36,192 nucleotides of DNA from NCBI GenBank assembly GCA_934365155.1, contig CAKRMZ010000011.1:1-36192 (forward strand), in the 5' to 3' direction. The position numbers were made by a program, and so were the translations under genes. The notes below the pieces were generated by a model that saw nothing but the letters and a program-made list of their open reading frames with translations, was not told the DNA's origin and made no database searches. Shown here one piece after another: positions 1 to 7,589 of this stretch; the first letter of the stretch is position 1; each line of letters starts with the position of its first letter. This stretch comes from an uncultured Eubacteriales bacterium. Lineage in GTDB: Bacteria; Bacillota; Clostridia; Oscillospirales; CAG-272.

Positions 1-89
1 TTTCAAATTTGAGTTTTGTTCGTTGCTTTTTCTTTGTTCAGTTTTTTATGCACATTACTTCTTCTTTTTTGAATAATATTTTGCTTTTG

Positions 90-118
90 AGTCACCCAAA
101 AGGGTGGCTTGTTTTTTT
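90..118 (+). terminator. Intrinsic terminator of an upstream gene
   Basis: An 8-bp stem (90-97 with 102-109, one G-U pair, AAAA loop) is followed by a run of T to 118. It most likely ends a gene lying left of the window. The rest of 1-283 holds no convincing gene. Confidence 0.75.
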
Positions 119-178
119 AGAAATAGATCCGCGAGTCGCAAATTGCAGATCGGCAGGGGATCAATTTTATAAAAATTG

Positions 179-207
179 TTGTCATTTTTGAAAAAAATCA
201 GTATAAA
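179..207 (+). promoter_or_regulatory. Putative sigma-A promoter of the HAD phosphatase gene
   Basis: TTGTCA (179-184) and TATAAA (202-207) are separated by 17 bp, about 80 bp before the start codon at 284. The match is reasonable, but the area is very AT-rich, so chance resemblance is possible. A second -10-like TATACT lies at 243-248 without a good -35. Confidence 0.4.
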
Positions 208-283
208 AATAGAATTTTATGTTTTTTTATGAAATTTTATGATATACTATAGGCGGCATATATCAGTGAGTTGAGGCGAAGAA

Positions 284-946
284 ATGAAAATTAAAGCGGT
301 TTTATTTGACATGGATGGAGTGCTGGTTGACTCCGAATATACAATGGCTTCTGCGGCAATTGCCGCACTGAAGGAATACGGTGTGTCGGCAAAACATGAG
401 GATTTTGTTGATTTTATCGGCGCAGGTGAAGATAAGTTTGTCGGAGGTGTTGCTGAAAAATACGGAGTTCCTTATGTATTATCGATGAAGGATCGGGCAT
501 ATGATATATACGGAAAAATGATTGCTGAGCAATCCATTGCTTTTGACGGTGTATTAGGGGTGTTTGAGGCTCTCCGCAAGATGGGAATCAAGATGGCGGT
601 TTGCTCCAGCGCCGATGCGGTCAAAGTTCGATACAATCTTCGTTCTTTAGGACTTCATGCCGATTTTTTTGACGCTGTTTTAACCGGCAACGACGTTACC
701 AGAAAAAAGCCGAGTCCCGATATTTTTCTATTGGCTGCGGAACGAATCGACGTTGAGCCGGAATATTGCTTGGTTGCCGAAGACGCGATTAACGGTATTA
801 TAGCGGCGCGCAATGCGGGAATGCATCATTTCGCCGTAACGACATCCTTTGATCGGGATACTCTTCGTTCCGAATGCGCACCGGATTTTATTTTTGATTC
901 TATTACAGATATCGTATCTGTTGTACAAAAATTAAATACATATTAA
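284..946 (+). CDS. HAD family phosphatase (beta-phosphoglucomutase-like)
   Basis: A 220-residue HAD-superfamily hydrolase of the beta-phosphoglucomutase/phosphatase subgroup. Motif I DMDG has nucleophile D9 and acid/base D11. Between motifs I and II lies a helical cap. Motif II is the CSSADA stretch, motif III is RKKPSPD with the conserved Lys, and motif IV is AEDAING. Such enzymes dephosphorylate or isomerise small phosphorylated metabolites in the cytoplasm, and the substrate cannot be read from sequence. GAGG at 273-276 sets the start. Only 16 bp separate it from pdaA, so the two are probably co-transcribed. Whether it serves sporulation or is just a passenger is unknown. Confidence 0.9.
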   Translation: MKIKAVLFDMDGVLVDSEYTMASAAIAALKEYGVSAKHEDFVDFIGAGEDKFVGGVAEKYGVPYVLSMKDRAYDIYGKMIAEQSIAFDGVLGVFEALRKMGIKMAVCSSADAVKVRYNLRSLGLHADFFDAVLTGNDVTRKKPSPDIFLLAAERIDVEPEYCLVAEDAINGIIAARNAGMHHFAVTTSFDRDTLRSECAPDFIFDSITDIVSVVQKLNTY

Positions 947-962
947 AAGGATGAAGGAGATT

Positions 963-1889
963 ATGAAGCAAAAACAACTTTTGCTCGGAATATTGACTGC
1001 TGCAGTGTTGTGCTGCTCCTGTTCAAATATTGCACAAAATCCTGTGGCTGCTCCGAGACTGAATTCAAAAAGCGCCGCGCCGAAAATGGATCCGTTGGCT
1101 ACTTTGGATACTTCCAATATTGATATTGACGCTGTTCTCGGAAAAGAGCCCTGTATTATTGACCGTAAAGATAAAAAAGTATACAGTGCCGAGCAAGTTG
1201 CTGCGTTAGACGGAACGAAAAACGGATACGGCCAGGGATATAATGTGGATAGTGAAAACCGACCTACCGGAGCGATCTATCTGCAGAAAAAATACGATCA
1301 GTATGCGGTTCGCTTTATCTTGGAAAGCGGCAACAAAAATATTACATTGACATTTGACGAAGGCTATGAGAACGGATATACTTCCGTTATTTTAGATGTG
1401 TTGAAAGAAAAACATGTAAAAGGTGTTTTCTTTGTGACATACGATTATGTGAAGAGTCAGCCGGAGTTAGTACAGAGGATGATTGATGAGGGACATGTGG
1501 TCGGTAATCACAGTGTTCATCATTACTCCATGCCGACTTTGGATTATGAGAAATGCCGAACCGAAATTTTAGACTTACATCAATATGTTTTAGATAATTT
1601 CGGTTATAAAATGTATTTGTTCCGGCCGCCGATGGGTGAATATTCAGAAAAGACTTTGGCTATTACGGAATCACTCGGATATACTACCGTGCTTTGGAGT
1701 TTTGCTTATGCCGATTGGGATCCGGATGCGCAGCCCGAACGTTCAGCAGCTTTAAAACGCGTATGTGACTCTGCTCATGACGGGGCGATTTTCCTTTTGC
1801 ATGCCGTATCCAAGACCAATACGGAAATTTTGGGCGAGGTAATTGATTCATTTCGTGCAGACGGATTTAGCCTGGATTTATATATTTGA
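963..1889 (+). CDS. pdaA: Polysaccharide deacetylase, PdaA-type (delta-lactam-forming N-acetylmuramic deacetylase)
   Basis: A 308-residue secreted NodB-fold deacetylase. An N-terminal hydrophobic segment ends in a Cys-rich stretch (CCSC), so it is a signal peptide, possibly of lipoprotein type. The catalytic motifs appear in order: TFDEGYENGYT, GNHSVHH (metal-binding His pair), RPPMGEYSE, the WSFAYADWDPD region and LLHAVS. The YENGYT extension and the non-Asp residue after TFD are hallmarks of PdaA, which removes acetyl groups from muramic acid so that muramic delta-lactam can form in the spore cortex. Its position directly before spoIVA fits. ATG 963 has AAGGAG at 954-959 (short spacing). 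ATG 951 in frame is an alternative start. A strong terminator follows. Confidence 0.88.
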   Translation: MKQKQLLLGILTAAVLCCSCSNIAQNPVAAPRLNSKSAAPKMDPLATLDTSNIDIDAVLGKEPCIIDRKDKKVYSAEQVAALDGTKNGYGQGYNVDSENRPTGAIYLQKKYDQYAVRFILESGNKNITLTFDEGYENGYTSVILDVLKEKHVKGVFFVTYDYVKSQPELVQRMIDEGHVVGNHSVHHYSMPTLDYEKCRTEILDLHQYVLDNFGYKMYLFRPPMGEYSEKTLAITESLGYTTVLWSFAYADWDPDAQPERSAALKRVCDSAHDGAIFLLHAVSKTNTEILGEVIDSFRADGFSLDLYI

Positions 1890-1910
1890 TAAAACCGATT
1901 AAACCGGTAA

Positions 1911-1954
1911 AACATTCATAACCGCTGTTTTTCAGCGGTTATGAATGTTTTTTT
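1911..1954 (+). terminator. Intrinsic terminator after pdaA
   Basis: A perfect 17-bp stem (1911-1927 with 1933-1949) with a TTTTT loop is followed by a T run to 1954. It separates the HAD-pdaA pair from spoIVA. Confidence 0.92.
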
Positions 1955-1966
1955 ATGTCGGGATTG

Positions 1967-1995
1967 TCATAAATAAACGCAACAGGGCATATCTA
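1967..1995 (+). promoter_or_regulatory. Possible sigma-E-type promoter of spoIVA
   Basis: TCATAAAT at 1967-1974 and CATATCTA at 1988-1995, 13 bp apart, resemble the mother-cell sigma-E elements (roughly TCATATT and CATACAHT). They lie between the pdaA terminator and the spoIVA RBS. spoIVA is a sigma-E gene in Bacillus subtilis. The -10 match is imperfect, so this is a weak call. Confidence 0.3.
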
Positions 1996-2036
1996 TGTAC
2001 AAAATAGAGAGTGTGGATTTATGGAGGAACGAAAGA

Positions 2037-3515
2037 ATGCAAAGCAGTTCAATATATCAAGATATAACGACTCGAACCGGCGGAAATATTTATATCGGAA
2101 CGGTCGGACCGGTAAGAACGGGAAAATCAACATTTATTAAACGCTTTATGGAGGAATTTATCATTCCGGAAATAAAGAACGATTATGATCGGGAGCGGGC
2201 AAAGGATGAAATGCCCCAAAGCGGTGCGGGCAAGACCGTAATGACAACTGAACCTAAATTTGTACCGGACGAATCCTTGCAGATTCAAATCGGCGACAAT
2301 ATTTCATTTAAATGCCGGCTTGTAGATTGCGTTGGATATGTGGTGCCGGGAGCAATGGGACATGTCGAAAACGGAGAACCGCGCATGGTTCATACTCCGT
2401 GGTCCGATGAACCGATTCCGTTCGAGCAGGCGGCAGAAATCGGTACACGTAAGGTAATATGCGACCATTCTACAATCGGTATTATGGTAACAACCGATGG
2501 AACAATCGGAGAAATTCCCAGAGAAAATTATATTAATGCCGAACAGCGAGTCATTGAGGAATTGAAAGAGCAAAACAAGCCTTTTGTGATTGTACTGAAT
2601 TCCGCGCAGCCGCAAAGCGCACAGGCAATTGCGCTTGCGGATCAGATGGAGCAGGACTATGGCGTGTCGGTGGCATTGGTGAGCTGCGCCGAATTGGATC
2701 GGACCGATATAGAACATATTTTGGAATTGGTGCTGAAAGAATTTCCGGTTTGTGAAATTACGGCCAATGTGCCCAAATGGGTGAATGCATTGGACGGAGA
2801 ACATTGGCTGGTTCACTCGCTTCGGAATGAAATTTTGAGCTGTGCGGAAAATGTTCATAAAGTAGGAGATGTCGGAGGAGCCTTTGGAGATTTGCTGAAA
2901 GACGAGAATGTGATATCCGCTTCTGTTTCCGATATTGATATGGCAACGGGAAATGCCGTGGTTGATATTGCTTTGAAGGAAGACCTGTTTTTCCGCATTA
3001 TCGGAGAGGCTACGGGCTTTGATATTGACAATGAGGAAAAACTGGTTGTTTTAATGAAGGAATTAGCGGATGTCAAGCGAAAATATGACAAGGTTTCAGC
3101 CGCTATTTTTGATGTCAATGAAAAGGGGTACGGAATTGTAACACCGGAAATCGATGACCTGAAATTGGAAGAACCCGAGATTGTGAAACAGTCTGGAGGA
3201 TATGGTGTCAAACTGAGAGCGTCCGCTCCGTCTATTCATATGATCAGGGCCAATATCGAGACAGAGGTATCTCCGATTGTCGGAACAGAGCAACAGTCGG
3301 AGGAAATCGTCAAGTTCTTGCTGCATGAGTTTGAAGAAGATCCGCGCCGAATTTGGGAAACAGATATGTTTGGGAAGTCACTGCATGAGCTGGTGAACGA
3401 GGGGCTGAACAACAAACTTGCGCATATGCCGGAAGACGCACAGCAAAAGCTATCCGAGACTTTACAGCGGATTATCAACGAGGGCAGCGGCGGCCTGATT
3501 TGCATTCTGCTTTAA
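2037..3515 (+). CDS. spoIVA: Stage IV sporulation protein A, coat-basement ATPase
   Basis: SpoIVA polymerises on the outer forespore membrane in an ATP-dependent way. It forms the platform on which the coat assembles and is also needed for the cortex. The ORF from ATG 2037 has 492 codons, the same length as the B. subtilis protein. GGAGG at 2023-2027 (9 bp spacing) favours this start over ATG 1995. An N-terminal GTPase-like domain carries the Walker A motif GPVRTGKST (K30) and a switch-like VDCVGY. The central region is helical and mixed. The C-terminus is the conserved glycine-rich hydrophobic tail GSGGLICILL. It is a single-gene unit between two strong terminators. Identification is secure. 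Confidence 0.97.
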   Translation: MQSSSIYQDITTRTGGNIYIGTVGPVRTGKSTFIKRFMEEFIIPEIKNDYDRERAKDEMPQSGAGKTVMTTEPKFVPDESLQIQIGDNISFKCRLVDCVGYVVPGAMGHVENGEPRMVHTPWSDEPIPFEQAAEIGTRKVICDHSTIGIMVTTDGTIGEIPRENYINAEQRVIEELKEQNKPFVIVLNSAQPQSAQAIALADQMEQDYGVSVALVSCAELDRTDIEHILELVLKEFPVCEITANVPKWVNALDGEHWLVHSLRNEILSCAENVHKVGDVGGAFGDLLKDENVISASVSDIDMATGNAVVDIALKEDLFFRIIGEATGFDIDNEEKLVVLMKELADVKRKYDKVSAAIFDVNEKGYGIVTPEIDDLKLEEPEIVKQSGGYGVKLRASAPSIHMIRANIETEVSPIVGTEQQSEEIVKFLLHEFEEDPRRIWETDMFGKSLHELVNEGLNNKLAHMPEDAQQKLSETLQRIINEGSGGLICILL

Positions 3516-3522
3516 TCTTATG

Positions 3523-3561
3523 AAAAGCGCACAAACCGATATCGGTTTGTGCGCTTTTTTT
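3523..3561 (+). terminator. Intrinsic terminator after spoIVA
   Basis: Positions 3523-3558 form a perfect 36-bp palindrome (18-bp arms, no spacer), starting with AAAA and ending with a T run. The symmetry would let it stop transcription from either side. Confidence 0.9.
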
Positions 3562-3588
3562 CTGCAATGCGTTATAGCATAAAAATGC

Positions 3589-3617
3589 TTGAATCAACGG
3601 TGAATTTGTAGTATAAT
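3589..3617 (+). promoter_or_regulatory. Sigma-A promoter of xpt
   Basis: TTGAAT (3589-3594), a 17-bp spacer and a perfect TATAAT (3612-3617) precede xpt. The leader to the RBS at 3655 is only about 30 nt, too short for a riboswitch. xpt is therefore not under the guanine aptamer found downstream. Confidence 0.85.
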
Positions 3618-3669
3618 ATATTATTATATCAATTTACAGAGCAAATTGTTAAACAAAGGAATTAACAGC

Positions 3670-4278
3670 ATGGAAATTTTAGAGCAACGTATTCAAAAGG
3701 ACGGACGGTTGATCGGACAAGATATTATTAAAGTGGATAGCTTTTTGAATCATCAAATAGATCCGCAGCTGATGACTGCACTTGCTGCTGAAATTTATCG
3801 CCGTTTTGCTGACAGCGGCATTACCAAGGTCCTTACAATCGAGGCTTCCGGCATTGCCTTTGCTTTTCCGATTGCTTTGGCTTTCGGAGTTCCTCTGGTA
3901 TTTGCCAAAAAATCAAAAACGCGTAACGTAAGTGATGATGCTTATGTAGCGGATGTGGATTCTTTTACGCATAATTGCACGAACACGATTCGCGTTTCCA
4001 AGGAGTATCTGAACGAAAATGACAGAGTATTAATTGCCGATGATTTCTTAGCGTTGGGAAATGCGGTTTGCGGACTTGAAAAGCTTGTTACGGCGGCCGG
4101 AGGCAAGGTGGTCGGGGTGGCGATTGCTGTGGAAAAGGGCTTTCAGGGCGGAGGCGATGCGTTGCGTGCAGCCGGAATGCGGGTCGAGTCATTGGCGATT
4201 ATTGATTCGGTTGACCAGTCCGGAAAAATTAAGTTTCGCAGCGATGATTTTCTGCGTGACAAGAAGGAGTCCATGTAA
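3670..4278 (+). CDS. xpt: Xanthine phosphoribosyltransferase
   Basis: A cytoplasmic type I phosphoribosyltransferase that salvages xanthine (PRPP + xanthine to XMP). The 202-residue protein opens with the Xpt hallmark KVDSFLNHQIDP. It has the base-side TIEASGIAFAFP segment, the PRPP-binding loop LIADDFLALGNA and a conserved EKGFQ. Length and motifs match B. subtilis Xpt (194 aa), with a short C-terminal extension rich in charged residues. ATG 3670 follows AAAGGA with 9 bp spacing. An in-frame TTG at 3646 is less likely. The neighbouring purine nucleoside transporter makes this a salvage locus, although each has its own promoter. Confidence 0.95.
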   Translation: MEILEQRIQKDGRLIGQDIIKVDSFLNHQIDPQLMTALAAEIYRRFADSGITKVLTIEASGIAFAFPIALAFGVPLVFAKKSKTRNVSDDAYVADVDSFTHNCTNTIRVSKEYLNENDRVLIADDFLALGNAVCGLEKLVTAAGGKVVGVAIAVEKGFQGGGDALRAAGMRVESLAIIDSVDQSGKIKFRSDDFLRDKKESM

Positions 4279-4331
4279 AAGATATACAAAAATGCGGTTT
4301 TTAATTTGCGATATTTGACAGACTTTGTGCC

Positions 4332-4360
4332 TTGACAAATGACATCAAATGTTGTATTAT
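4332..4360 (+). promoter_or_regulatory. Sigma-A promoter of the riboswitch-transporter operon
   Basis: Perfect TTGACA (4332-4337), a 17-bp spacer and TATTAT (4355-4360). The expected start near 4367 lies about 45 nt before the aptamer P1 helix. Confidence 0.9.
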
Positions 4361-4411
4361 ATGTTATATAAACAAAATATTAAGATTTAAGTCATAATAT
4401 TTTAAAATATG

Positions 4412-4482
4412 ATGTCGATATATCACAAATGATTGGATTTGAAGTTTCTACCCGGCACCGCAAATGACCGGACTATCGATGT
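4412..4482 (+). promoter_or_regulatory. Guanine-class purine riboswitch aptamer
   Basis: The three-way junction is visible directly. P1 is 4415-4420 with 4474-4479, extendable outward to 4412 and 4482 with G-U pairs. P2 is 4426-4430 with 4437-4441, closing a loop containing GG. The conserved J2/3 GTTTCTACC is at 4444-4452. P3 is 4452-4457 with 4465-4471, with one bulged A and loop CCGCAAA. GG 4435-4436 can form the loop-loop contact with CC 4458-4459. The specificity base in J3/4 (ACTAT, position 4473) is C, the guanine/hypoxanthine class, not the U of adenine riboswitches. It controls the nucleoside transporter genes downstream. Confidence 0.93.
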
Positions 4483-4527
4483 TTTGCTGACGATTATACA
4501 TATGATTTTCGGCAAGCAGATACGGTG

Positions 4528-4560
4528 AGTGAAACTTTAGTTTCACTTTTTTGTTTTTTC
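4528..4560 (+). terminator. Riboswitch expression-platform terminator
   Basis: An 8-bp stem (4528-4535 with 4540-4547, loop TTTA) is followed by a long T tract. The 5' arm can pair instead with 4481-4488 (8 bp, two G-U), which overlaps the outer P1 strand. This gives a plausible antiterminator that guanine binding would prevent, making an OFF switch. Confidence 0.85.
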
Positions 4561-4582
4561 GGATTTGATCTATCGGCTTTTT

Positions 4583-4653
4583 ATTGTATCTCAGGTTGAC
4601 CCGTATGGGCTGAGACACAATTTTTATTTGTTACAGTGCCGTAAGGCAGGTAA
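4583..4653 (+). other. Second structured leader domain of unknown function
   Basis: Between the riboswitch terminator and the nupN RBS lie two further hairpins. The first pairs 4583-4587 with 4617-4621, 4589-4594 with 4610-4615, and 4600-4602 with 4607-4609, with a 5-nt bulge. It is followed by TTTTTATTTG and could be a second terminator. The second pairs 4631-4634 with 4650-4653 and 4637-4640 with 4645-4648 under a GTAA tetraloop. It does not match a riboswitch class I recognise. Confidence 0.6.
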
Positions 4654-4685
4654 ATATAAATTTAAAATATTTCGGAGGAATAACA

Positions 4686-5897
4686 ATGAAAAAAATCCTT
4701 GCATTATTACTTGCATTGATTACACTTTTTGCATTGGTTTCTTGTGGAAACGAGAAAAAGCCGGATGATGAAAAGAGCAATATTAAGGTCGGCTTTATCT
4801 TTTTGCATGATGAAAACTCTACCTATGACTTGAACTTTATCAAAGCTGCTGACGAAGTCCGTGCGGCGCTTGGCTTCAGCGAAGATCAGTTCATTTACAA
4901 AACCAACGTTCCCGAAGGCAAAGAGTGCTTTGAAGAGGCAGAGGATCTTGTTGAGCAGGGATGTTCTATCATTTTTGCAGATAGTTTCGGCCATGAGGAT
5001 TATATGATTGAGGCTGCTAAGAAGCACCCGACCGTTCAGTTCTGTCATGCAACCGGTACCAGAGCACATACAGAAGGACTTGATAACTATCACAACGCAT
5101 TTGCTTCTATTTACGAAGGACGTTACCTTGCTGGTATCGCTGCCGGAATGAAGCTCAATGAAATGATTGCAGACGGCAAATTCAGTGCTGAAGACGCGAA
5201 AATCGGTTATGTCGGTGCATTTACCTATGCGGAAGTTGTATCCGGCTATACTTCCTTCTTCTTGGGCGCTCGTTCGGTTTGCCCCACCGTTACAATGGAT
5301 GTAACATTTACCGGTAAATGGTATGATGAAACGGCTGAAAAAGAAGCTGCAAACAAATTGATTGCAACCAGAAACTGCAAGTTGATCAGCCAGCACGCAG
5401 ACTCCATGGGAGCTCCGTCTGCATGCGAAGCCGCAAAGGTTCCGAACGTTTCTTATAATGGAAGCACCGTGGTAGCTTGCCCGAACACTTTCGTTGTTTC
5501 TTCCAGAATCAACTGGGCACCTTATTTCAAATATGCGATTGAATCCGTAATGAACAATCAGAAGATCGATACGGACTGGACCGGCACATTGGCTACATCG
5601 TCTGTTCTTTTGACCGATGTAAATGATAAAGCTGCTGCTGAAGGCACACAAAAAGCAATTGATGAAGCAAAAGCAAAATTGATTGCAGGTGAGTTAAACG
5701 TATTTGACGTGAATACCTTTACCGTAAAGGGTGAGAAATTAACTTCTTACATGGCAGATGTTGATACGGATAAAGATTATACCAAAGATACCGAAGTAAT
5801 AGCAAACGGCGTATTCCAAGAATCCAAATTCCGTTCTGCTCCTTACTTTGATATTGAGATTGACGGCATTAATCTTCTTGACAGAAACTACGGCTGA
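4686..5897 (+). CDS. nupN: BMP-family nucleoside-binding lipoprotein of an ABC transporter
   Basis: A 403-residue extracytoplasmic substrate-binding lipoprotein of the basic membrane protein (PnrA/BmpA/NupN) family. It binds purine nucleosides and delivers them to the membrane permease. A classic signal peptide ends in the lipobox LVSC with lipidated C20, followed by a short charged linker. The BMP fold follows, with early KVGFIFLHDENSTYD, IIFADSFG, the FASIYEGRYLAG segment and IGYVGAF. GGAGGA at 4674-4679 gives a firm start. It is first in a four-gene operon ordered like B. subtilis nupNOPQ (guanosine uptake) and lies behind a guanine riboswitch. Substrate assignment is by family and context; a purine nucleoside is most likely. 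Confidence 0.9.
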   Translation: MKKILALLLALITLFALVSCGNEKKPDDEKSNIKVGFIFLHDENSTYDLNFIKAADEVRAALGFSEDQFIYKTNVPEGKECFEEAEDLVEQGCSIIFADSFGHEDYMIEAAKKHPTVQFCHATGTRAHTEGLDNYHNAFASIYEGRYLAGIAAGMKLNEMIADGKFSAEDAKIGYVGAFTYAEVVSGYTSFFLGARSVCPTVTMDVTFTGKWYDETAEKEAANKLIATRNCKLISQHADSMGAPSACEAAKVPNVSYNGSTVVACPNTFVVSSRINWAPYFKYAIESVMNNQKIDTDWTGTLATSSVLLTDVNDKAAAEGTQKAIDEAKAKLIAGELNVFDVNTFTVKGEKLTSYMADVDTDKDYTKDTEVIANGVFQESKFRSAPYFDIEIDGINLLDRNYG

Positions 5898-5921
5898 TAA
5901 GGTCAGCGTTGTATGTTTTTC

Positions 5922-5966
5922 GGGGGTGGGGCACATCAAGCGCCCCAGCCCCTATGTTTCTTTTTT
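5922..5966 (+). terminator. GC-rich hairpin between nupN and nupO (partial terminator or RNA stabiliser)
   Basis: An 11-bp stem of almost only G-C pairs (5922-5932 with 5942-5952, one G-G mismatch) with a 9-nt loop is followed by a T-rich stretch to 5966. Placed after the binding-protein gene, it probably keeps nupN mRNA more abundant than that of the membrane components. Confidence 0.7.
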
Positions 5967-6026
5967 ACAGCGTTTAGGCATTATCCGATGAACAAATCGT
6001 TTTTTCAATTTTAACGGAGGTTACTC

Positions 6027-7589
6027 GTGAACGATACGATTGCGATTGAACTTAGAGGCGTAACCAAGAAATTCGGCAATGTTACCGCAAATAATAATGT
6101 GAATTTGAGTGTGCGAAAGGGAGAAATCCTGGCGATTCTCGGAGAAAACGGAAGCGGTAAAACAACGCTGATGAATATGATTTCAGGCATTTATTATCCG
6201 GATGAAGGCCAAATTTTTGTGGATGGAAAAGAAGTGGTGATCCGTTCACCGAAAGATGCCTTCCAGTATAAGATCGGAATGATTCATCAACATTTTAAAT
6301 TGGTGGATGTTTTCAGTGCGACGGAGAACATTATTTTAGGAGTGCGGGACGGCAAACACCTGAATATAAAAGAGGCCACGGCGCGTGTACGGGCAATTAC
6401 AGAGAAATACGGTTTTTTGATTGACCCTGAGAAGAAAATTTATGATATGTCCGTTTCGGAAAAGCAGACCGTAGAAATTATAAAGGTTCTTTACCGCGGC
6501 GCCGATATTTTGATTTTGGATGAACCGACTGCCGTACTGACTCCGCAGGAAACGGCACGTCTTTTTGATATTTTACGCCGTATGCGTGAGGATGGAAAAT
6601 CGATTATTATTATTACCCATAAACTTCATGAGGTCCTTGCGCTGACAGACCGTGTATCCGTTCTTCGGAAGGGTGAATATATCGGTACGGTGAATACATC
6701 GGAGACTTCAGAAATTGAACTCACCGAGATGATGGTAGGTAAGAAAGTAACTTTAAATATTGAACGCACGGAACCGCAGGATCCGCAGGATCGTCTGACG
6801 GTTCAGGAAATTAACTGTGTGAACAGCGAGGGCCGTAAGGTACTTGACAACATTTCCTTCACGGTGCGTTCCGGCGAAATATTGGGAATTGCCGGTATTG
6901 CCGGAAGCGGACAGCGTGAGCTGCTTGAGGCAATTGCCGGGTTGCAGCATATTCAATCGGGTGAAATTTTATATAAGAATCCTCGGAATGAGGAAACTGT
7001 GAATTTGCGGCATAAAACCCCGTCACAGATTCGAGAACTGGGCGTTCGCTTGTCTTTTGTTCCGGAAGACCGCTTGGGAATGGGCCTGGTCGGAAATATG
7101 GATATTGTCGATAATATGATGCTCCGCAGTTATAAAAAGGGACACTCTCTGTTCCTGAACCGCAAAAAACCGCGGAGTCTCGCGGAGAATATTATTCGTA
7201 GTTTAGAGGTTGTAACGCCGAATGCGAATACTCCGGTTCGACGTCTGTCCGGAGGGAATGTACAGAAGGTATTGGTTGGACGCGAAATTGCCTCCAAGCC
7301 GACTGTGCTGATGGCGGCATATCCGGTGCGCGGCTTGGATATCAACTCCTCTTATACGATTTATAACCTTTTGACAAAGCAAAAAGAGAGCGGTGTTGCT
7401 GTTGTTTTTGTCGGAGAAGATTTGGATGTTTTAATTGAGCTTTGCGATCGGATTATGGTAATAAATTCCGGACGTATTGCCGGTATTGTGGACGGACGAA
7501 CGGCTACAAAGGAAAAAATCGGTCTTATGATGACGTCTTTGCCGGACAATGCCAGTGAAATAAGGGGGCAGACAGCAAATGGACAATAA
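6027..7589 (+). CDS. nupO: Nucleoside ABC transporter, double ATP-binding subunit
   Basis: A 520-residue cytoplasmic ATPase with two ABC domains, as in NupO, RbsA and MglA. Domain 1 has Walker A GENGSGKTT (K45), a variant signature SVSEKQ and Walker B ILDEPTAV (D165, E166). Domain 2 starts near residue 255 with a degenerate Walker A, GIAGSGQREL, that lacks the Lys. It has a good LSGGNVQK signature and AAYPVRGLD in place of a DE-containing Walker B. One functional and one degenerate site is normal for this subfamily. The start is GTG 6027 with GGAGG upstream. The 3' end overlaps nupP by 11 nt, so the two are translationally coupled. Confidence 0.93.
   Translation: MNDTIAIELRGVTKKFGNVTANNNVNLSVRKGEILAILGENGSGKTTLMNMISGIYYPDEGQIFVDGKEVVIRSPKDAFQYKIGMIHQHFKLVDVFSATENIILGVRDGKHLNIKEATARVRAITEKYGFLIDPEKKIYDMSVSEKQTVEIIKVLYRGADILILDEPTAVLTPQETARLFDILRRMREDGKSIIIITHKLHEVLALTDRVSVLRKGEYIGTVNTSETSEIELTEMMVGKKVTLNIERTEPQDPQDRLTVQEINCVNSEGRKVLDNISFTVRSGEILGIAGIAGSGQRELLEAIAGLQHIQSGEILYKNPRNEETVNLRHKTPSQIRELGVRLSFVPEDRLGMGLVGNMDIVDNMMLRSYKKGHSLFLNRKKPRSLAENIIRSLEVVTPNANTPVRRLSGGNVQKVLVGREIASKPTVLMAAYPVRGLDINSSYTIYNLLTKQKESGVAVVFVGEDLDVLIELCDRIMVINSGRIAGIVDGRTATKEKIGLMMTSLPDNASEIRGQTANGQ

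Noticed and set aside
9..191. 60-codon open frame at the window start
   Set aside because: It runs through an intrinsic terminator, is Phe-rich low-complexity and lacks an RBS.
4592..4616. TPP-riboswitch-like words ACCCGTA and CTGAGA in the nupN leader
   Set aside because: In TPP riboswitches CTGAGA precedes ACCCGTA. Here the order is reversed, the words form opposite sides of one hairpin, and the rest of the aptamer is absent.
4707..5651. Long antisense open frame (314 codons) opposite nupN
   Set aside because: It lies fully within a well-conserved binding-protein gene and has no RBS. Its residue pattern is Cys- and Asn-rich, as expected for a complement-strand shadow.
6027..7589. Degenerate second ATPase site in nupO as sign of decay
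   Set aside because: Loss of the Walker A Lys and Walker B acids in the second domain is normal for the NupO/RbsA subfamily.
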